Shown piece by piece: positions 46,261 to 54,612 of a stretch of DNA of 64,000 bases. The notes under the pieces are model-generated. The model saw nothing but the letters and a program-made list of their open reading frames with translations. It was not told where the DNA came from and did no database searches. The stretch's first letter is position 1, and the number at the start of each line of letters is the position of its first letter. This stretch comes from JAHEDH01 sp963745865 (GTDB lineage: Bacteria > Actinomycetota > Acidimicrobiia > Spongiisociales > ZC4RG35), in assembly GCA_963745865.1 (NCBI GenBank), contig CAVUYZ010000005.1:144942-208941 (forward strand), read 5' to 3'. Made by a program: the position numbers and the translations under genes.

Positions 46261-46431
46261 GGCACCGCTGAGTCGGGGTGCTTTGAAACTTGACGGCGTG
46301 GTGTGGTCCACTCCTTCGGGTGTGGGGCGAGCCGAGGGTGGGTATAGTCGCGCCGTCGCCAATCGACCGGTTCATTGCTCACGCGCCGACATGATTGCGA
46401 GGCGAAACCCGGGTGAACGAAGGGACAATCC

Positions 46432-46701
46432 ATGAAACAAGAAAACGCCTGGAAGGCACTCGCCTGGGTTTTTGCCGTAACGATGGGATGGGCGGCCAGG
46501 CGGGCCGCCGTGGCCCTCTGGTCACTCGTGTCCGATACCGAAGCCCCGGTCAATCCGGCTGACAGAAACGCCTCGTGGCCGCAGGCTCTCGGCTGGGCGG
46601 CCTTGGCCGGGTTATCAGCTGGCCTCGCCAGGGTCCTGGGTCGGAGAGGGGCGGCGGTGGCGTGGACGAGCGCAACCGGCGAGAACCCTCCAGGGACGTG
46701 A
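46432..46701 (+). CDS. DUF4235 family membrane protein
   Basis: 89 residues. It begins MKQENAWKALAWVFAVTMGW, then ARRAAVALWSLVSDTEAPVN, PADRNASWPQALGWAALAG and LSAGLARVLGRRGA. Two membrane segments separated by a short polar loop with PxNPAD is the DUF4235 pattern of actinobacteria. Function unknown; small proteins of this sort are often near stress genes. AAGGGACAATCC precedes the ATG. Confidence 0.85.
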   Translation: MKQENAWKALAWVFAVTMGWAARRAAVALWSLVSDTEAPVNPADRNASWPQALGWAALAGLSAGLARVLGRRGAAVAWTSATGENPPGT

Positions 46702-47090
46702 AGGCTTCCCGCCTTTAGACCCCCGCAACCTCAGGCCCTCTGCAGCCTCGACGGCGAGGCCACGACACGCACCAGTTTTCATCAACGACTCGATCACGAT
46801 GTTGTCCACGATGTAATCGCCGCGAACGAACAGGGCTATGGCCGACAACAGGTAGCCAATCGAAACCGAACGGTGCAGCCCTTAGGGGTAACGGACGAGC
46901 GGCGTGGTTTGGCGGTTCGACAACCGGGTATCTCCTCGTGGATGTGTAGCGCATGGAACGCAGTGACGGAACTGTCTATGACGCGGGCCGCCGCCTGGGC
47001 GGACAGCCGCGTCCCGTGTGGTGTCTGGCAGCGAGGGATCCAAGCCTTTCATTCTGGCTCGTGGCATCGCCGCGACTGCACGGCAAGGTC
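46702..47090. other. Intergenic stretch
   Basis: About 390 bases. A leftward frame (46615-46848) reads VDNIVIESLMKTGACRGLA but has no start signal or family match. Confidence 0.4.
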
Positions 47091-47624
47091 GTGATCATCT
47101 TCGGGCTCGCGCCTGAGATGTGGTTCGACGGCTGGGAACCGGTTGCACGAACGGTCATCCAGGGGAGCATCGGGTATGTGGCGCTTGTTGCGATTCTTCG
47201 AGTATCGGGAAAGCGAACGTTGTCGAAGATGAACGCCTTCGACTTTGTCATCACGATCGCTCTTGGGTCGGTATTCGCGTCGCTCGTCATCTCCGATTCT
47301 GTTTCTCTCGCACAAGGAGTGACCGCGCTCGCATTGCTGGTCGGGCTGCAATGGATCGTTTCTGCGTTGTATGTCAGATCGCGTTTGTTCGAGTCGGTGA
47401 TCAAGGGGAGTCCCCAGCTTCTCTATTGGCGTGGCGAGTTTCTCGACGATGCTCTGGAACGCGAACGAGTCACGCCTGATGAAGTGAAGGCTGCGATGCG
47501 CGAGAGCAACGTCACCGATCACGATCGGGCGGCAGCGATCCTCGAGACCGACGGGAGCATCACTGTCATCGACCCCGACGAACGAACGACGGTGTTTGCC
47601 CTGGAGAACGTGAGACGGAACTGA
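47091..47624 (+). CDS. DUF421 (YetF-like) membrane protein
   Basis: About 177 residues. Two or three N-terminal membrane helices (RTVIQGSIGYVALVAILRVS, AFDFVITIALGSVFASLVIS, GVTALALLVGLQWIVSALYV) are followed by a cytoplasmic domain: SRLFESVIKGSPQLLYWRGE, RVTPDEVKAAMRESN, DHDRAAAILETDGSITVI. GKRTLSKMNAFDF is the diagnostic loop. The GTG at 47091 is taken as start (AAGG just upstream); the frame is open back to 46953, and an ATG at 47118 (MWFDGWEP) is the other reasonable start. Role unknown; YetF relatives act in the membrane. Confidence 0.85.
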   Translation: MIIFGLAPEMWFDGWEPVARTVIQGSIGYVALVAILRVSGKRTLSKMNAFDFVITIALGSVFASLVISDSVSLAQGVTALALLVGLQWIVSALYVRSRLFESVIKGSPQLLYWRGEFLDDALERERVTPDEVKAAMRESNVTDHDRAAAILETDGSITVIDPDERTTVFALENVRRN

Positions 47625-47758
47625 GACGGCCGCTTGACCGAGGCCTCGATGAAATGCAAGACCATCGGTTCGTTCAGGATTCTCGGAACTCGTCGCACCT
47701 GTGGTTTGAGGGGTCGCCGAGCCGGGTAGGCAAATCCAGAAGTTATGAGAGGAGATTC

Positions 47759-47818
47759 ATGTATATCAGCATTGGAGGACTGATCCTTCTGATTCTCATC
47801 CTGATCCTCATCTTCTAG
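47759..47818 (+). CDS. 19-residue hydrophobic membrane peptide
   Basis: MYISIGGLILLILILILIF with a strong ribosome site (GAGAGGAGA) five bases before the ATG. One membrane helix fills the whole peptide. Similar tiny hydrophobic ORFs occur in other bacteria next to stress-type membrane genes. The spacing and Shine-Dalgarno argue it is translated. Confidence 0.55.
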   Translation: MYISIGGLILLILILILIF

Positions 47819-47868
47819 GGCAGGATCCCGTGTCGGGACGCGAGTCAATCGAAAGGACAGACCCGCAT

Positions 47869-48228
47869 ATGACAGTACATGCACTTTCCGCCGGCACTCT
47901 GACCGGCGACACAGTGAAGAACAAAGCAGACGAGACACTCGGCACCATCGAAGAGATCATGATCGATCTCGACCAAGGCAACATCGCTTATGTCGTGATG
48001 GCCGCGGGCGGTTTTCTCGGTATCGGCGACAAGTATTTCGCTGTGCCGTGGAGCGTGCTGACGATCGACACCGACGCCCACGACGTCGTGGTCGATCTGG
48101 ATAAGGAAACCATTGAGAATGCCCCCGGATTCGACAAGGACAACTGGCCCGACCCGAGCGATGTCGGTTGGCTCAACGAGGTCTATGTCTATTACGACGT
48201 GGAACCCTACTGGACGGCGAGGAGCTAG
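47869..48228 (+). CDS. PRC-barrel domain protein
   Basis: 119 residues from the ATG at 47869 (GAAAGGACAG upstream). It begins MTVHALSAGTLTGDTVKNKA, then DETLGTIEEIMIDLDQGNIA, YVVMAAGGFLGIGDKYFAVP and WSVLTIDTDAHDVVVDL, the PRC-barrel fold. It ends in WPDPSDVGWLNEVYVYYDV. Bacterial proteins of this kind bind RNA-processing or photosynthetic proteins, or are stress-induced; the role here is unknown. Its stop is three bases before the next gene, so the two are coupled. Confidence 0.88.
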   Translation: MTVHALSAGTLTGDTVKNKADETLGTIEEIMIDLDQGNIAYVVMAAGGFLGIGDKYFAVPWSVLTIDTDAHDVVVDLDKETIENAPGFDKDNWPDPSDVGWLNEVYVYYDVEPYWTARS

Positions 48229-48231
48229 ACG

Positions 48232-48834
48232 ATGACAGAAACCAGAGAAGTGTCGCCGCGTCGAGTGCGCGGGGCAGAAACCAATCTTGGGGCAATCAAG
48301 GAACGATTTGGCGGTGCTGACGTGGTGGCGGGCATCAACGGGATGTTCGCCGCGCTCGGCGTCCTGGTGTTCCTCGGTGCGCTGCTGGCAGCCGGTGCCG
48401 GGGAGATCCCATACCAGCTGAATCAGATCGATATCGACGGCAACCTTCGCGACGTCGAGGTGGTGGGTGCGCTCGTTGCGATCGCAGTCGTGTTCGCCGC
48501 CTTCTTTGTGGGAGGCTGGACAGCAGGCCGGATGGCCAGGTACGACGGCGGCATCAACGGTGTCGGCGTCGCCCTCTGGTTCGTCCTTCTCGTCGCTGTC
48601 TTTGGTCTCCTCGGCGCATGGTTCGGCTCGGAGTACAACGCGTTCGCCGGGGTGGGACTACCAGATTGGTTCTCCCAGTTCGGAGCCGATGACGTGACGC
48701 TGAAGTCCATCGCAGGCGCGGCTGCGGGTATCACCGCAGCCGTCCTGGGTGGCGGCATCGGTGGCCTGGTGGGCGAGCAATACCACCGCGACATCGACGC
48801 TGCCATAACAAGCGAAATCGTCGAGAACACATAG
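48232..48834 (+). CDS. Four-helix membrane protein of unknown function
   Basis: 200 residues. Membrane segments at about 35-55 (INGMFAALGVLVFLGALLAA), 80-100 (VGALVAIAVVFAAFFVGGWT), 112-132 (GVALWFVLLVAVFGLLGAWF) and 165-188 (AGAAAGITAAVLGGGIGGLV). GGWTAGRMARYDGG follows the second helix, a pattern of small actinobacterial membrane proteins. It starts three bases after the PRC-barrel gene. Function unknown. Confidence 0.82.
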   Translation: MTETREVSPRRVRGAETNLGAIKERFGGADVVAGINGMFAALGVLVFLGALLAAGAGEIPYQLNQIDIDGNLRDVEVVGALVAIAVVFAAFFVGGWTAGRMARYDGGINGVGVALWFVLLVAVFGLLGAWFGSEYNAFAGVGLPDWFSQFGADDVTLKSIAGAAAGITAAVLGGGIGGLVGEQYHRDIDAAITSEIVENT

Positions 48835-48954
48835 ACGCCACGCGGGTCGCCAGACCCATGGACGTCGGTGACCCCGGCCCCCGCGACCCTCCAAGCCGTG
48901 ACTGTCTAGACGACAGACCGACGACCTGGGTCACGACTCGTCGGCCACAGATAT

Positions 48955-48986
48955 GAGGGCTTGGGATCGATCGATCCCAAGCCCTC
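48955..48986. terminator. Perfect palindromic terminator
   Basis: A 32-base perfect palindrome (GAGGGCTTGGGATC arms, GATC centre) about 120 bases after the membrane-protein gene. Very stable hairpin; ends in TTAG. Confidence 0.7.
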
Positions 48987-49287
48987 TTAGACGATTCGAG
49001 GACTGCTCCTCCCGGACTGAGGGGGTCGTGCTGTCTCTGGGCATCACTGTGGACACCCACCGCCGCTCGGACCCGCAGATCCGTTGCACTGGCTACGACC
49101 CGATTCGGAATCGTGATCTGGAAGTCCGCGAAGAAGATCGCGCCCCTCGACGTTGTGATCTTTCCGAGGGGCTTGACTGTCGCTTCGTCCAAGCGGCATG
49201 TGGACGACGCACTTGAGGCAGCTGGCGAGATTACCCGTCCCCGGAAACGGGTAGAGGCTGTGTGAGACAGTCAACCAAGGAGGAACC
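48987..49287. other. Intergenic stretch
   Basis: About 300 bases after the palindrome with no supported gene. Confidence 0.4.
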
Positions 49288-49443
49288 TTGATAGTTCTCG
49301 GAGTTGTACTCATTCTGCTGGGCATGTTGTTGGATGTGGGGATCCTGTACACAATCGGAGCGATCCTGGCCGTCGTCGGCGTCGTTCTTTGGATTCTCGG
49401 CGCGATGGGTCGTCAGATCGGACCTCGCGTCCACTACTACTGA
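49288..49443 (+). CDS. Small hydrophobic membrane protein (DUF6131-like)
   Basis: 51 residues from a TTG start directly after AAGGAGGAACC. It reads MIVLGVVLILLGMLLDVGIL, YTIGAILAVVGVVLWILGAM, then GRQIGPRVHYY. Two membrane helices and a short basic tail ending in HYY, as in small actinobacterial DUF6131 proteins. Function unknown. Its own terminator follows at 49488-49520. Confidence 0.75.
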   Translation: MIVLGVVLILLGMLLDVGILYTIGAILAVVGVVLWILGAMGRQIGPRVHYY

Positions 49444-49487
49444 ACCAATACCGAAACCAAGCAACAAGACCCCGACACACCAGGGGT

Positions 49488-49520
49488 GAAGGCTCGCACC
49501 AAGCATCGGTGCGAGCCTTC
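49488..49520 (+). terminator. Hairpin terminator after the small membrane protein
   Basis: GAAGGCTCGCACC pairs with GGTGCGAGCCTTC, loop of seven bases. It may also have replaced the 3' end of the neighbouring leftward pseudogene. Confidence 0.65.
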
Positions 49521-50016
49521 AAAGCAAGAGACACATCGACGTGCATGGCGTGGCGACGCGGTCTCGATGAGTCGAGGTCCTGCATCCGCACGGTGGATCC
49601 ACGGCCGCGCGGATCGACGCCAGCATCGTCGGCGCTCGGCGCATAGCCGAGCGCCGCCCGCCAGAAGTCAACGTCGATCTCATCGGGCTTTGCCGCAATG
49701 GCCAGTTGCACCTCTTGCACCATGCTGCGATCAGAACGAGCGCCAAAGCTGCGGGCGAGCGCAGAAACGGCTCGTGTAACCTCGATGTGCCGTGGTTCGA
49801 GTCGCCAGACGTCGCGGGTGAGCCGCACAGGTGACACGGTCAGATGCGACCGTCATCAGGATCCCCGGATCCACAGGAGAGAGGCTCGCCACGGCCTCCG
49901 CCAGCTGAGCCGCCAAGTGACCCAACTCTGAACACTGCGGTAGCACCGCCGTGCAGCACGACCCAGTCGTCGACGCCATCGGCCGCTAGGAACTCTCGCC
50001 AGCCTCGTTCACTCAC
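49521..50016 (-). pseudogene. Broken pterin-4a-carbinolamine dehydratase-like / VOC fusion protein
   Basis: The GTG at 50016 has GGAGG seven bases upstream and starts SERGWREFLAADGVDDWVVL and ATAVFRVGSLGGSA. The frame then breaks near 49900 into LAEAVASLSPVDPGILMTV, breaks again, and resumes as VRLTRDVWRLEPRHIEVTRA, then EVQLAIAAKPDEIDVDFWRA, ALGYAPSADDAGVDPRG and RRHAMHVDVSL. This is the actinobacterial fusion of a dehydratase-like domain and a glyoxalase-like (VOC) domain. It is cut off inside the VOC domain where the terminator at 49488-49520 begins. At least two frameshifts and a truncation, so non-functional. Confidence 0.65.
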
Positions 50017-50194
50017 CTATCGCCTCCAGCCGAGATGCCAAACCAGGTCACATGGTGTGCGGTCTTGTCGAAGAGCCTGGGGTCAGCGGCGTCACCGTCG
50101 CCTTCCGCACCCATGAACCCTCTGCCCCGTCGGTTGGTGACAAATCTGTTCGTCTATTCGTATCCTCGAGTATCCAGCCGAAGAAGGAGCCACG

Positions 50195-50629
50195 ATGTTC
50201 GATGATCTGCCGACCGTTCCCGCTGCGGGTGACGGAACGCTGCCCGGTTCGATGGAGTTGGGGGCATTCTCGATCTCGCTCAACGTGGCTGATCTGGGGG
50301 CGTCGCGAGACTTCTACGAGAAGCTCGGCTTCGAGGTCACGGGCGGCGACCCCGCTCACGGCTATGTGATCCTCAAGAATGGGGAAACGACTATCGGTCT
50401 GTTCCATGGCATGTTCGAAGGCAACGTCCTCACGTTCAACCCCGGTCTTACGAACCGGATGGAGCGAATCGAACAGTTCTTGGACGTGCGCGAAATCGAG
50501 GCTCGCCTGAAAAAGTCAGGGATCGAGCTGGTAGAAGCCGTCTCTGAGGAGGCTGGGGATGCCGGCGCGGCTCATGTCACGTTGGTCGATCCGGATGGAA
50601 ACTCCATCCTCATTGACCAGTTCTTCTGA
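50195..50629 (+). CDS. VOC-family (glyoxalase-like) protein
   Basis: 144 residues. A single vicinal-oxygen-chelate domain: FSISLNVADLGASRDFYEKL, GFEVTGGDPAHGYVILKNGE, TTIGLFHGMFEGNVLTFNPG and HVTLVDPDGNSILIDQFF. His and Glu positions fit a metal site, but the substrate cannot be told. GAAGGAGCCACG precedes the ATG. It is convergent with the thioredoxin-like gene. Confidence 0.9.
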   Translation: MFDDLPTVPAAGDGTLPGSMELGAFSISLNVADLGASRDFYEKLGFEVTGGDPAHGYVILKNGETTIGLFHGMFEGNVLTFNPGLTNRMERIEQFLDVREIEARLKKSGIELVEAVSEEAGDAGAAHVTLVDPDGNSILIDQFF

Positions 50630-50731
50630 GCAGAAATCCGCAACCAGCATCCTGTGTCTGATACCCGATGCAATGGCGGTCGACTACAGGCGAACCCGAG
50701 CCGGCTCCGCGGGTGCGACCGGGGATGGCGT

Positions 50732-50974
50732 TCAGGTCAGGGCTCCGGTGAGCAGCTGCTGGAGTTCGGTGACGTTCGGAACCCGTCCGGTCATGACCAC
50801 GTGTTCGTCGATGACCAGCGCTGGTGTGGACATCACCCCATAGGAGGCGATCTCCAGGACGTCGGTGACCTTTTCGATCTCGGCCTCCAGTCCGAGCAAA
50901 TTGATTGCTTCGTTGGTGCGGCTTTCGAGGGCCTTGCAATTCGCACAACCGGAGCCGAGCACTTTGATGTTCAT
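50732..50974 (-). CDS. Thioredoxin-fold small redox protein (CxNC)
   Basis: 80 residues with MNIKVLGSGCANCKALESR, EIEKVTDVLEIASYGVMSTP and ALVIDEHVVMTGRVPNVTEL. The CANC motif and cis-Pro (STPALVID) mark the 'redox-active disulfide protein 2' / MTH895 type thioredoxin-like group. These small proteins usually sit beside ArsR and permease genes, as here: it lies 10 bases after the permease stop, in one operon. AGGAGG precedes the ATG. Confidence 0.92.
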   Translation of the reverse strand: MNIKVLGSGCANCKALESRTNEAINLLGLEAEIEKVTDVLEIASYGVMSTPALVIDEHVVMTGRVPNVTELQQLLTGALT

Positions 50975-50984
50975 GTGAGCCTCC

Positions 50985-52040
50985 TTACAGGATCGAGTTG
51001 AACAGGAATCCGACCATCAGGATCCCAACACCGACCACCCCGACGAAGACGCCGAGAAGGCGGGGTTTGAGGACCCGTCGTAGCAAGACCAGTTCAGGGA
51101 TGGAGAGGGCGACCACCGACATCATGAACGCCAGGACGGTCCCCAGGGCGAGGCCCTTGTCGTAGAGGGCTTCCACCAGCGGCAGAATGCCGGCGGCGTT
51201 GGAGTAGAGGGGGATCCCGAGACCGACCGCCACCGGTACTGCGAGCGGGTTGTCGGGTCCGGCGTACTCAACAAAGAACCCCTCCGGCACCCAGCCGTGG
51301 ATCGCGGCGCCGATCCCGATCCCGACCAGCAGGTAGGGCCATATCTTTCCGATGATTGTGCGGATCTCTTCTCGGCCGATAGCGAAACGGTCTACCCAAC
51401 TCAGCGAACCTTCCATGTCCACCGGTTGGCCTCGGAGGGTCGTCTCGAAGACGAAGGGTTCCACCCACCGTTCGAGGCGGAGTCGACCGATCACCCACCC
51501 GGCCACGATCGCCACCGTCAGGCCTGCAGCCACGTAGAGGGCGGCGACCTCCCAACCGAACAGGCCGTACAACAACACGATGGCGACTTCGTTGACCATC
51601 GGACTGGCGATCAGGAAGCTCATCGTGATCCCCAACGGGACGCCGGCAGCGACGAATCCGATGAACCCCGGCACGGCGCTGCACGAGCAGAAGGGCGTGG
51701 CCACCCCCAAGCCGGCAGCTGCGACATTCCCAACCCCTTCCCGTCGGCCTCCGAGCAGTGCCCTCGTGCGTTCGACACTCATGAAGCTGCGGAGAACGGT
51801 GACGGCGAAGATGATCCCGCCCAAGAGCAGCAGGATCTTGACGGTGTCGTAGAAGAAGAACTCGACCGCCGAACCCCAGCGGCCGACCGAATCGAACCCG
51901 GCGAGGTCGAAGACTGCCCACTCCCACACAGGCCCGTTCACCTGGTATGCGACGAGCCAGGCCCCTGCCGCGGCCAGTAACCGACCCCACAGTCGCCACC
52001 GGGAACGTGCTATGGGCGGAGACCGCAGGCTGGTGCTCAC
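50985..52040 (-). CDS. Permease of the ArsP / SO_0444 (YraQ) family
   Basis: 351-residue membrane protein with about eight to ten helices. The hallmark cysteine-containing loop is ATPFCSCSAVPGFIGFVAAG, followed by PLGITMSFLIASPMVNEVAI. A second half repeats the fold (LGIPLYSNAAGILPLVEALY). Family members export organoarsenicals or other (semi)metal compounds. The GTG start at 52040 overlaps the ArsR stop (GTGA). Confidence 0.9.
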   Translation of the reverse strand: MSTSLRSPPIARSRWRLWGRLLAAAGAWLVAYQVNGPVWEWAVFDLAGFDSVGRWGSAVEFFFYDTVKILLLLGGIIFAVTVLRSFMSVERTRALLGGRREGVGNVAAAGLGVATPFCSCSAVPGFIGFVAAGVPLGITMSFLIASPMVNEVAIVLLYGLFGWEVAALYVAAGLTVAIVAGWVIGRLRLERWVEPFVFETTLRGQPVDMEGSLSWVDRFAIGREEIRTIIGKIWPYLLVGIGIGAAIHGWVPEGFFVEYAGPDNPLAVPVAVGLGIPLYSNAAGILPLVEALYDKGLALGTVLAFMMSVVALSIPELVLLRRVLKPRLLGVFVGVVGVGILMVGFLFNSIL

Positions 52041-52342
52041 TTCGCTCCCTCAATGAGTTCGACCGGGAGGGAGTCGCGCACCAGGTCGGCTGCCGCTGCT
52101 GCCAGTCGGTAGTCGACCCAGCGGCCCCGCTTGGACCCTTCGACCAGGCCGACATCCCGGAGCACCCGCAGGTGATAGGACAACAGGTTGGGGGCGACGT
52201 CGATGGTCTCCTGCAACTCGCAGACACACCTCTGCGCCGAGGCGAGCTCGTCGAGGACCTGCAATCGGATCGGATCTCCCAGCGCCGACAACACGGCCGC
52301 CCGCTCTTCAAGTGTCGTTGATTCAAGAATCGTTGAACTCAT
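52037..52342 (-). CDS. ArsR-family metalloregulator
   Basis: 101-residue winged helix-turn-helix repressor. SALGDPIRLQVLDELASAQR, the metal-sensing CVCEL motif at the recognition-helix start, and LSYHLRVLRDVGLVEGSKRG are the family blocks. The ATG at 52342 has GGAGGG upstream. First gene of the ArsR-permease-thioredoxin operon, which it probably represses until thiophilic metal or metalloid binds the CxC pair. Confidence 0.93.
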   Translation of the reverse strand: MSSTILESTTLEERAAVLSALGDPIRLQVLDELASAQRCVCELQETIDVAPNLLSYHLRVLRDVGLVEGSKRGRWVDYRLAAAAADLVRDSLPVELIEGAK

Positions 52343-52467
52343 AGATGCATCGTCCCTCCATCCGCAGACCGGACATGAGGGGCGAAGGTCCCGAGTTCGG
52401 CCTGTAGATGACCGAGAGGTTGGGCTCCAACCCGAGGGCGTGGAACACCTGGCGGATCCGGGTCGGG

Positions 52468-53319
52468 TCAGTCCGAGTCCGCCGAGGCCAGGTCCCCTCC
52501 GATGAGTTCCCGATTGAGGTTCCGGTCGAAACCGAGTCGACCCTTCGTGAGACCGACGACCAGCAGAACACCGACCAGATAGGCGATACCCATCGCCAGA
52601 TCGGTCGTCCCGTGGGTTTCCTCCCGCAGAAGGATCAGATGGTCCTGTGCCGGGGTCATGCTGGCGTGGAGAAGGATCGCCATGAGCACGCTGCCAGTCC
52701 GGTTGTACAGGTAGGTGTAGTAGAACGCGAGCACCATTGGCACGATGAAGCCGACGGGCCCGTACCGCGGGACGTGCCAGAACCCCCAGATGAGCCCAAG
52801 GACCAAAGTCGCCTTGGCCGGGCTGTATCGCTCCTGGAGTCTGGGCAGTGCGTACCCGCGCCAGCCCGGCTCTTCCTGTGCTCCGAGAAAGAAGAGCGTG
52901 ATCAGGAAGGTCCCGAGATAGGGCAGGATCCGGTCGCCCAACAGGGACCACTCAACCGGCTCCCCGAGCGCGACGAGCACCAGATTGGCGAACCCCATCA
53001 GCGCTGCCGGAAGCCCCAGGGCATACAGCCAGTAGCGGACCGGCACCCGCCAGCGCACGATGGAGCGCGCCCACGATCGGATCGAACCGCCGGTTGAGCG
53101 CAGCACGATGAACGCCGCGGCGGCAGGCCCGAATCCCCCCAAGACGGACAGGACGAGGCCAACCACCGACTCGTCCCCTCCAGAGAGGAACGAGACGAGC
53201 CAGAATCCCCAGGAGATGGCATAGGTCAGCGCAACGAACCCGACGATCGGGTGCCTGGCGATCCAGCTCTCGCTGCTCGCTGCCTCCCGGTCGATCGTGT
53301 CGACAGATGTGGACGTCAT
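52468..53319 (-). CDS. CPBP-family intramembrane metalloprotease
   Basis: 283 residues with about eight membrane segments. Catalytic motifs are EEPGWRGYALPRLQ (EExxxR), GFWHVPRYG (FxxxH) and HASMTPAQD. This is the Abi/CAAX protease family (prenyl-protein processing, bacteriocin self-immunity or membrane-protein turnover). GAGGGAG precedes the ATG at 53319. It is upstream of and on the same strand as arsR with a gap of about 125 bases; the link is unproven. Confidence 0.9.
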   Translation of the reverse strand: MTSTSVDTIDREAASSESWIARHPIVGFVALTYAISWGFWLVSFLSGGDESVVGLVLSVLGGFGPAAAAFIVLRSTGGSIRSWARSIVRWRVPVRYWLYALGLPAALMGFANLVLVALGEPVEWSLLGDRILPYLGTFLITLFFLGAQEEPGWRGYALPRLQERYSPAKATLVLGLIWGFWHVPRYGPVGFIVPMVLAFYYTYLYNRTGSVLMAILLHASMTPAQDHLILLREETHGTTDLAMGIAYLVGVLLVVGLTKGRLGFDRNLNRELIGGDLASADSD

Positions 53320-53511
53320 GGCTACTCCCTCATTGCATGTGGTTCGTACCCAGGCTCTACGGAGATCGAGGAGCGCGCCAGGGTCAAACGTCCGACCATC
53401 ACACCAACCAACGTCAGATGGTGGCTGACGGAGACGTCAGTGTGGTTACGCCGATACGATCCAGTGACATGATCAGACGGCTAGTCACGCCGCGAAGTTG
53501 GAGGAGATGTC

Positions 53512-54528
53512 GTGCCGGATACGCCCGCCCGAAGTGAGATCCTGTCGCTCCCCAAGGTCGAGCTCCATGTCCATCTCGGTGGAACCATCCGCGAGGAGTT
53601 GGCCGTGGATCTCGCCCACCGGCATGGCGTCGAGCCCTCGTCCGTTCTCCGCCTGGTCGACGGTCGCTATCCCCGGAGGTACGGGGATTTCCCTCACTTC
53701 CTCGACACCTTCCTTGCGTCGAACGCGCTGGTCCGCACTCCTGACGACCTCGCTCTGGTCGCTTCTGAGTTCGCCAGACGACAGACGGCCGAGGGGATCG
53801 TCTGGTCCGAGGTGATCTTCACCGCGATGATCTACGTGCGGAACGGCATGGAGCCTTCGGACATGTGGGCTGCGCTGCGCGAAGGATTTGCCTCTGCCGG
53901 TCCTGGTATCGGCATCGGCATCGTTGTGGATGCGATCCGCGACCTCGGCCGGAGCGAAGCCGAGGCGACCATTCGCGTGGCAGCAGATGCGGATGCCCCG
54001 ATCGTTGGGCTGTGTTTGACCGGGATCGAAGGCGCAGTTCCGATGTCCGAATTCACCCTGCTCCGAGACACCAGCACGTCTCTCGGAATCGGCCTCGAGG
54101 TACATGCCGGGGAGATGGGGCCGCCGTCGAGCATCGTCGAGGCTCTCGACGTCCTCGGCGCCGACCGGATCGGCCACGGTGTCACCGCGATCGAGGACCC
54201 CGACCTCATGTCGAGGCTCGCTCGTGATCAGGTCCCACTCGACGTGTGTCCGTCGTCGAACGTGGCGATCGGGTTGTTCCCATCGCTGGAAGAACACCCG
54301 ATGGCGCGGTTCTGGGAAGAAGGTCTGAACGTGACGATCTCGAGCGACGATCCGCCCTTCTTTGCTACGACGCTCACCGATGAGTTGTCTCACTTTGCGC
54401 GGGTTGCCGGGTTGTCTCTCGACGATCTGACGATGCTGCAGCGACGAGCCATGGAGAACTCCTTCGCAGCGTCTCGCACCAAGCAGGCCGTTCTCGGGAT
54501 CATCGACGGGTGGTCCGCCGGCATGTGA
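53512..54528 (+). CDS. Adenosine deaminase-family amidohydrolase
   Basis: 338 residues. Metal and catalytic motifs: VELHVHLGG (two His), LEVHAGE (His and catalytic Glu), RIGHGV (His) and ISSDDPPFF (Asp pair). These are complete for adenosine/adenine deaminase. It converts adenosine (or a modified or adenine substrate) to inosine plus ammonia in the cytoplasm. The GTG start has GGAGGAG six bases upstream. Standing alone, it is probably a purine salvage enzyme; substrate not certain from sequence. Confidence 0.9.
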   Translation: MPDTPARSEILSLPKVELHVHLGGTIREELAVDLAHRHGVEPSSVLRLVDGRYPRRYGDFPHFLDTFLASNALVRTPDDLALVASEFARRQTAEGIVWSEVIFTAMIYVRNGMEPSDMWAALREGFASAGPGIGIGIVVDAIRDLGRSEAEATIRVAADADAPIVGLCLTGIEGAVPMSEFTLLRDTSTSLGIGLEVHAGEMGPPSSIVEALDVLGADRIGHGVTAIEDPDLMSRLARDQVPLDVCPSSNVAIGLFPSLEEHPMARFWEEGLNVTISSDDPPFFATTLTDELSHFARVAGLSLDDLTMLQRRAMENSFAASRTKQAVLGIIDGWSAGM

Positions 54529-54612
54529 CGCCGTCGGACCAACAATCGACCGACCCCGTGTTGCATCGATCGCGCTCCGTCTCGACTCGCGGCGCCGAAC
54601 GGAGCTCGGCGC

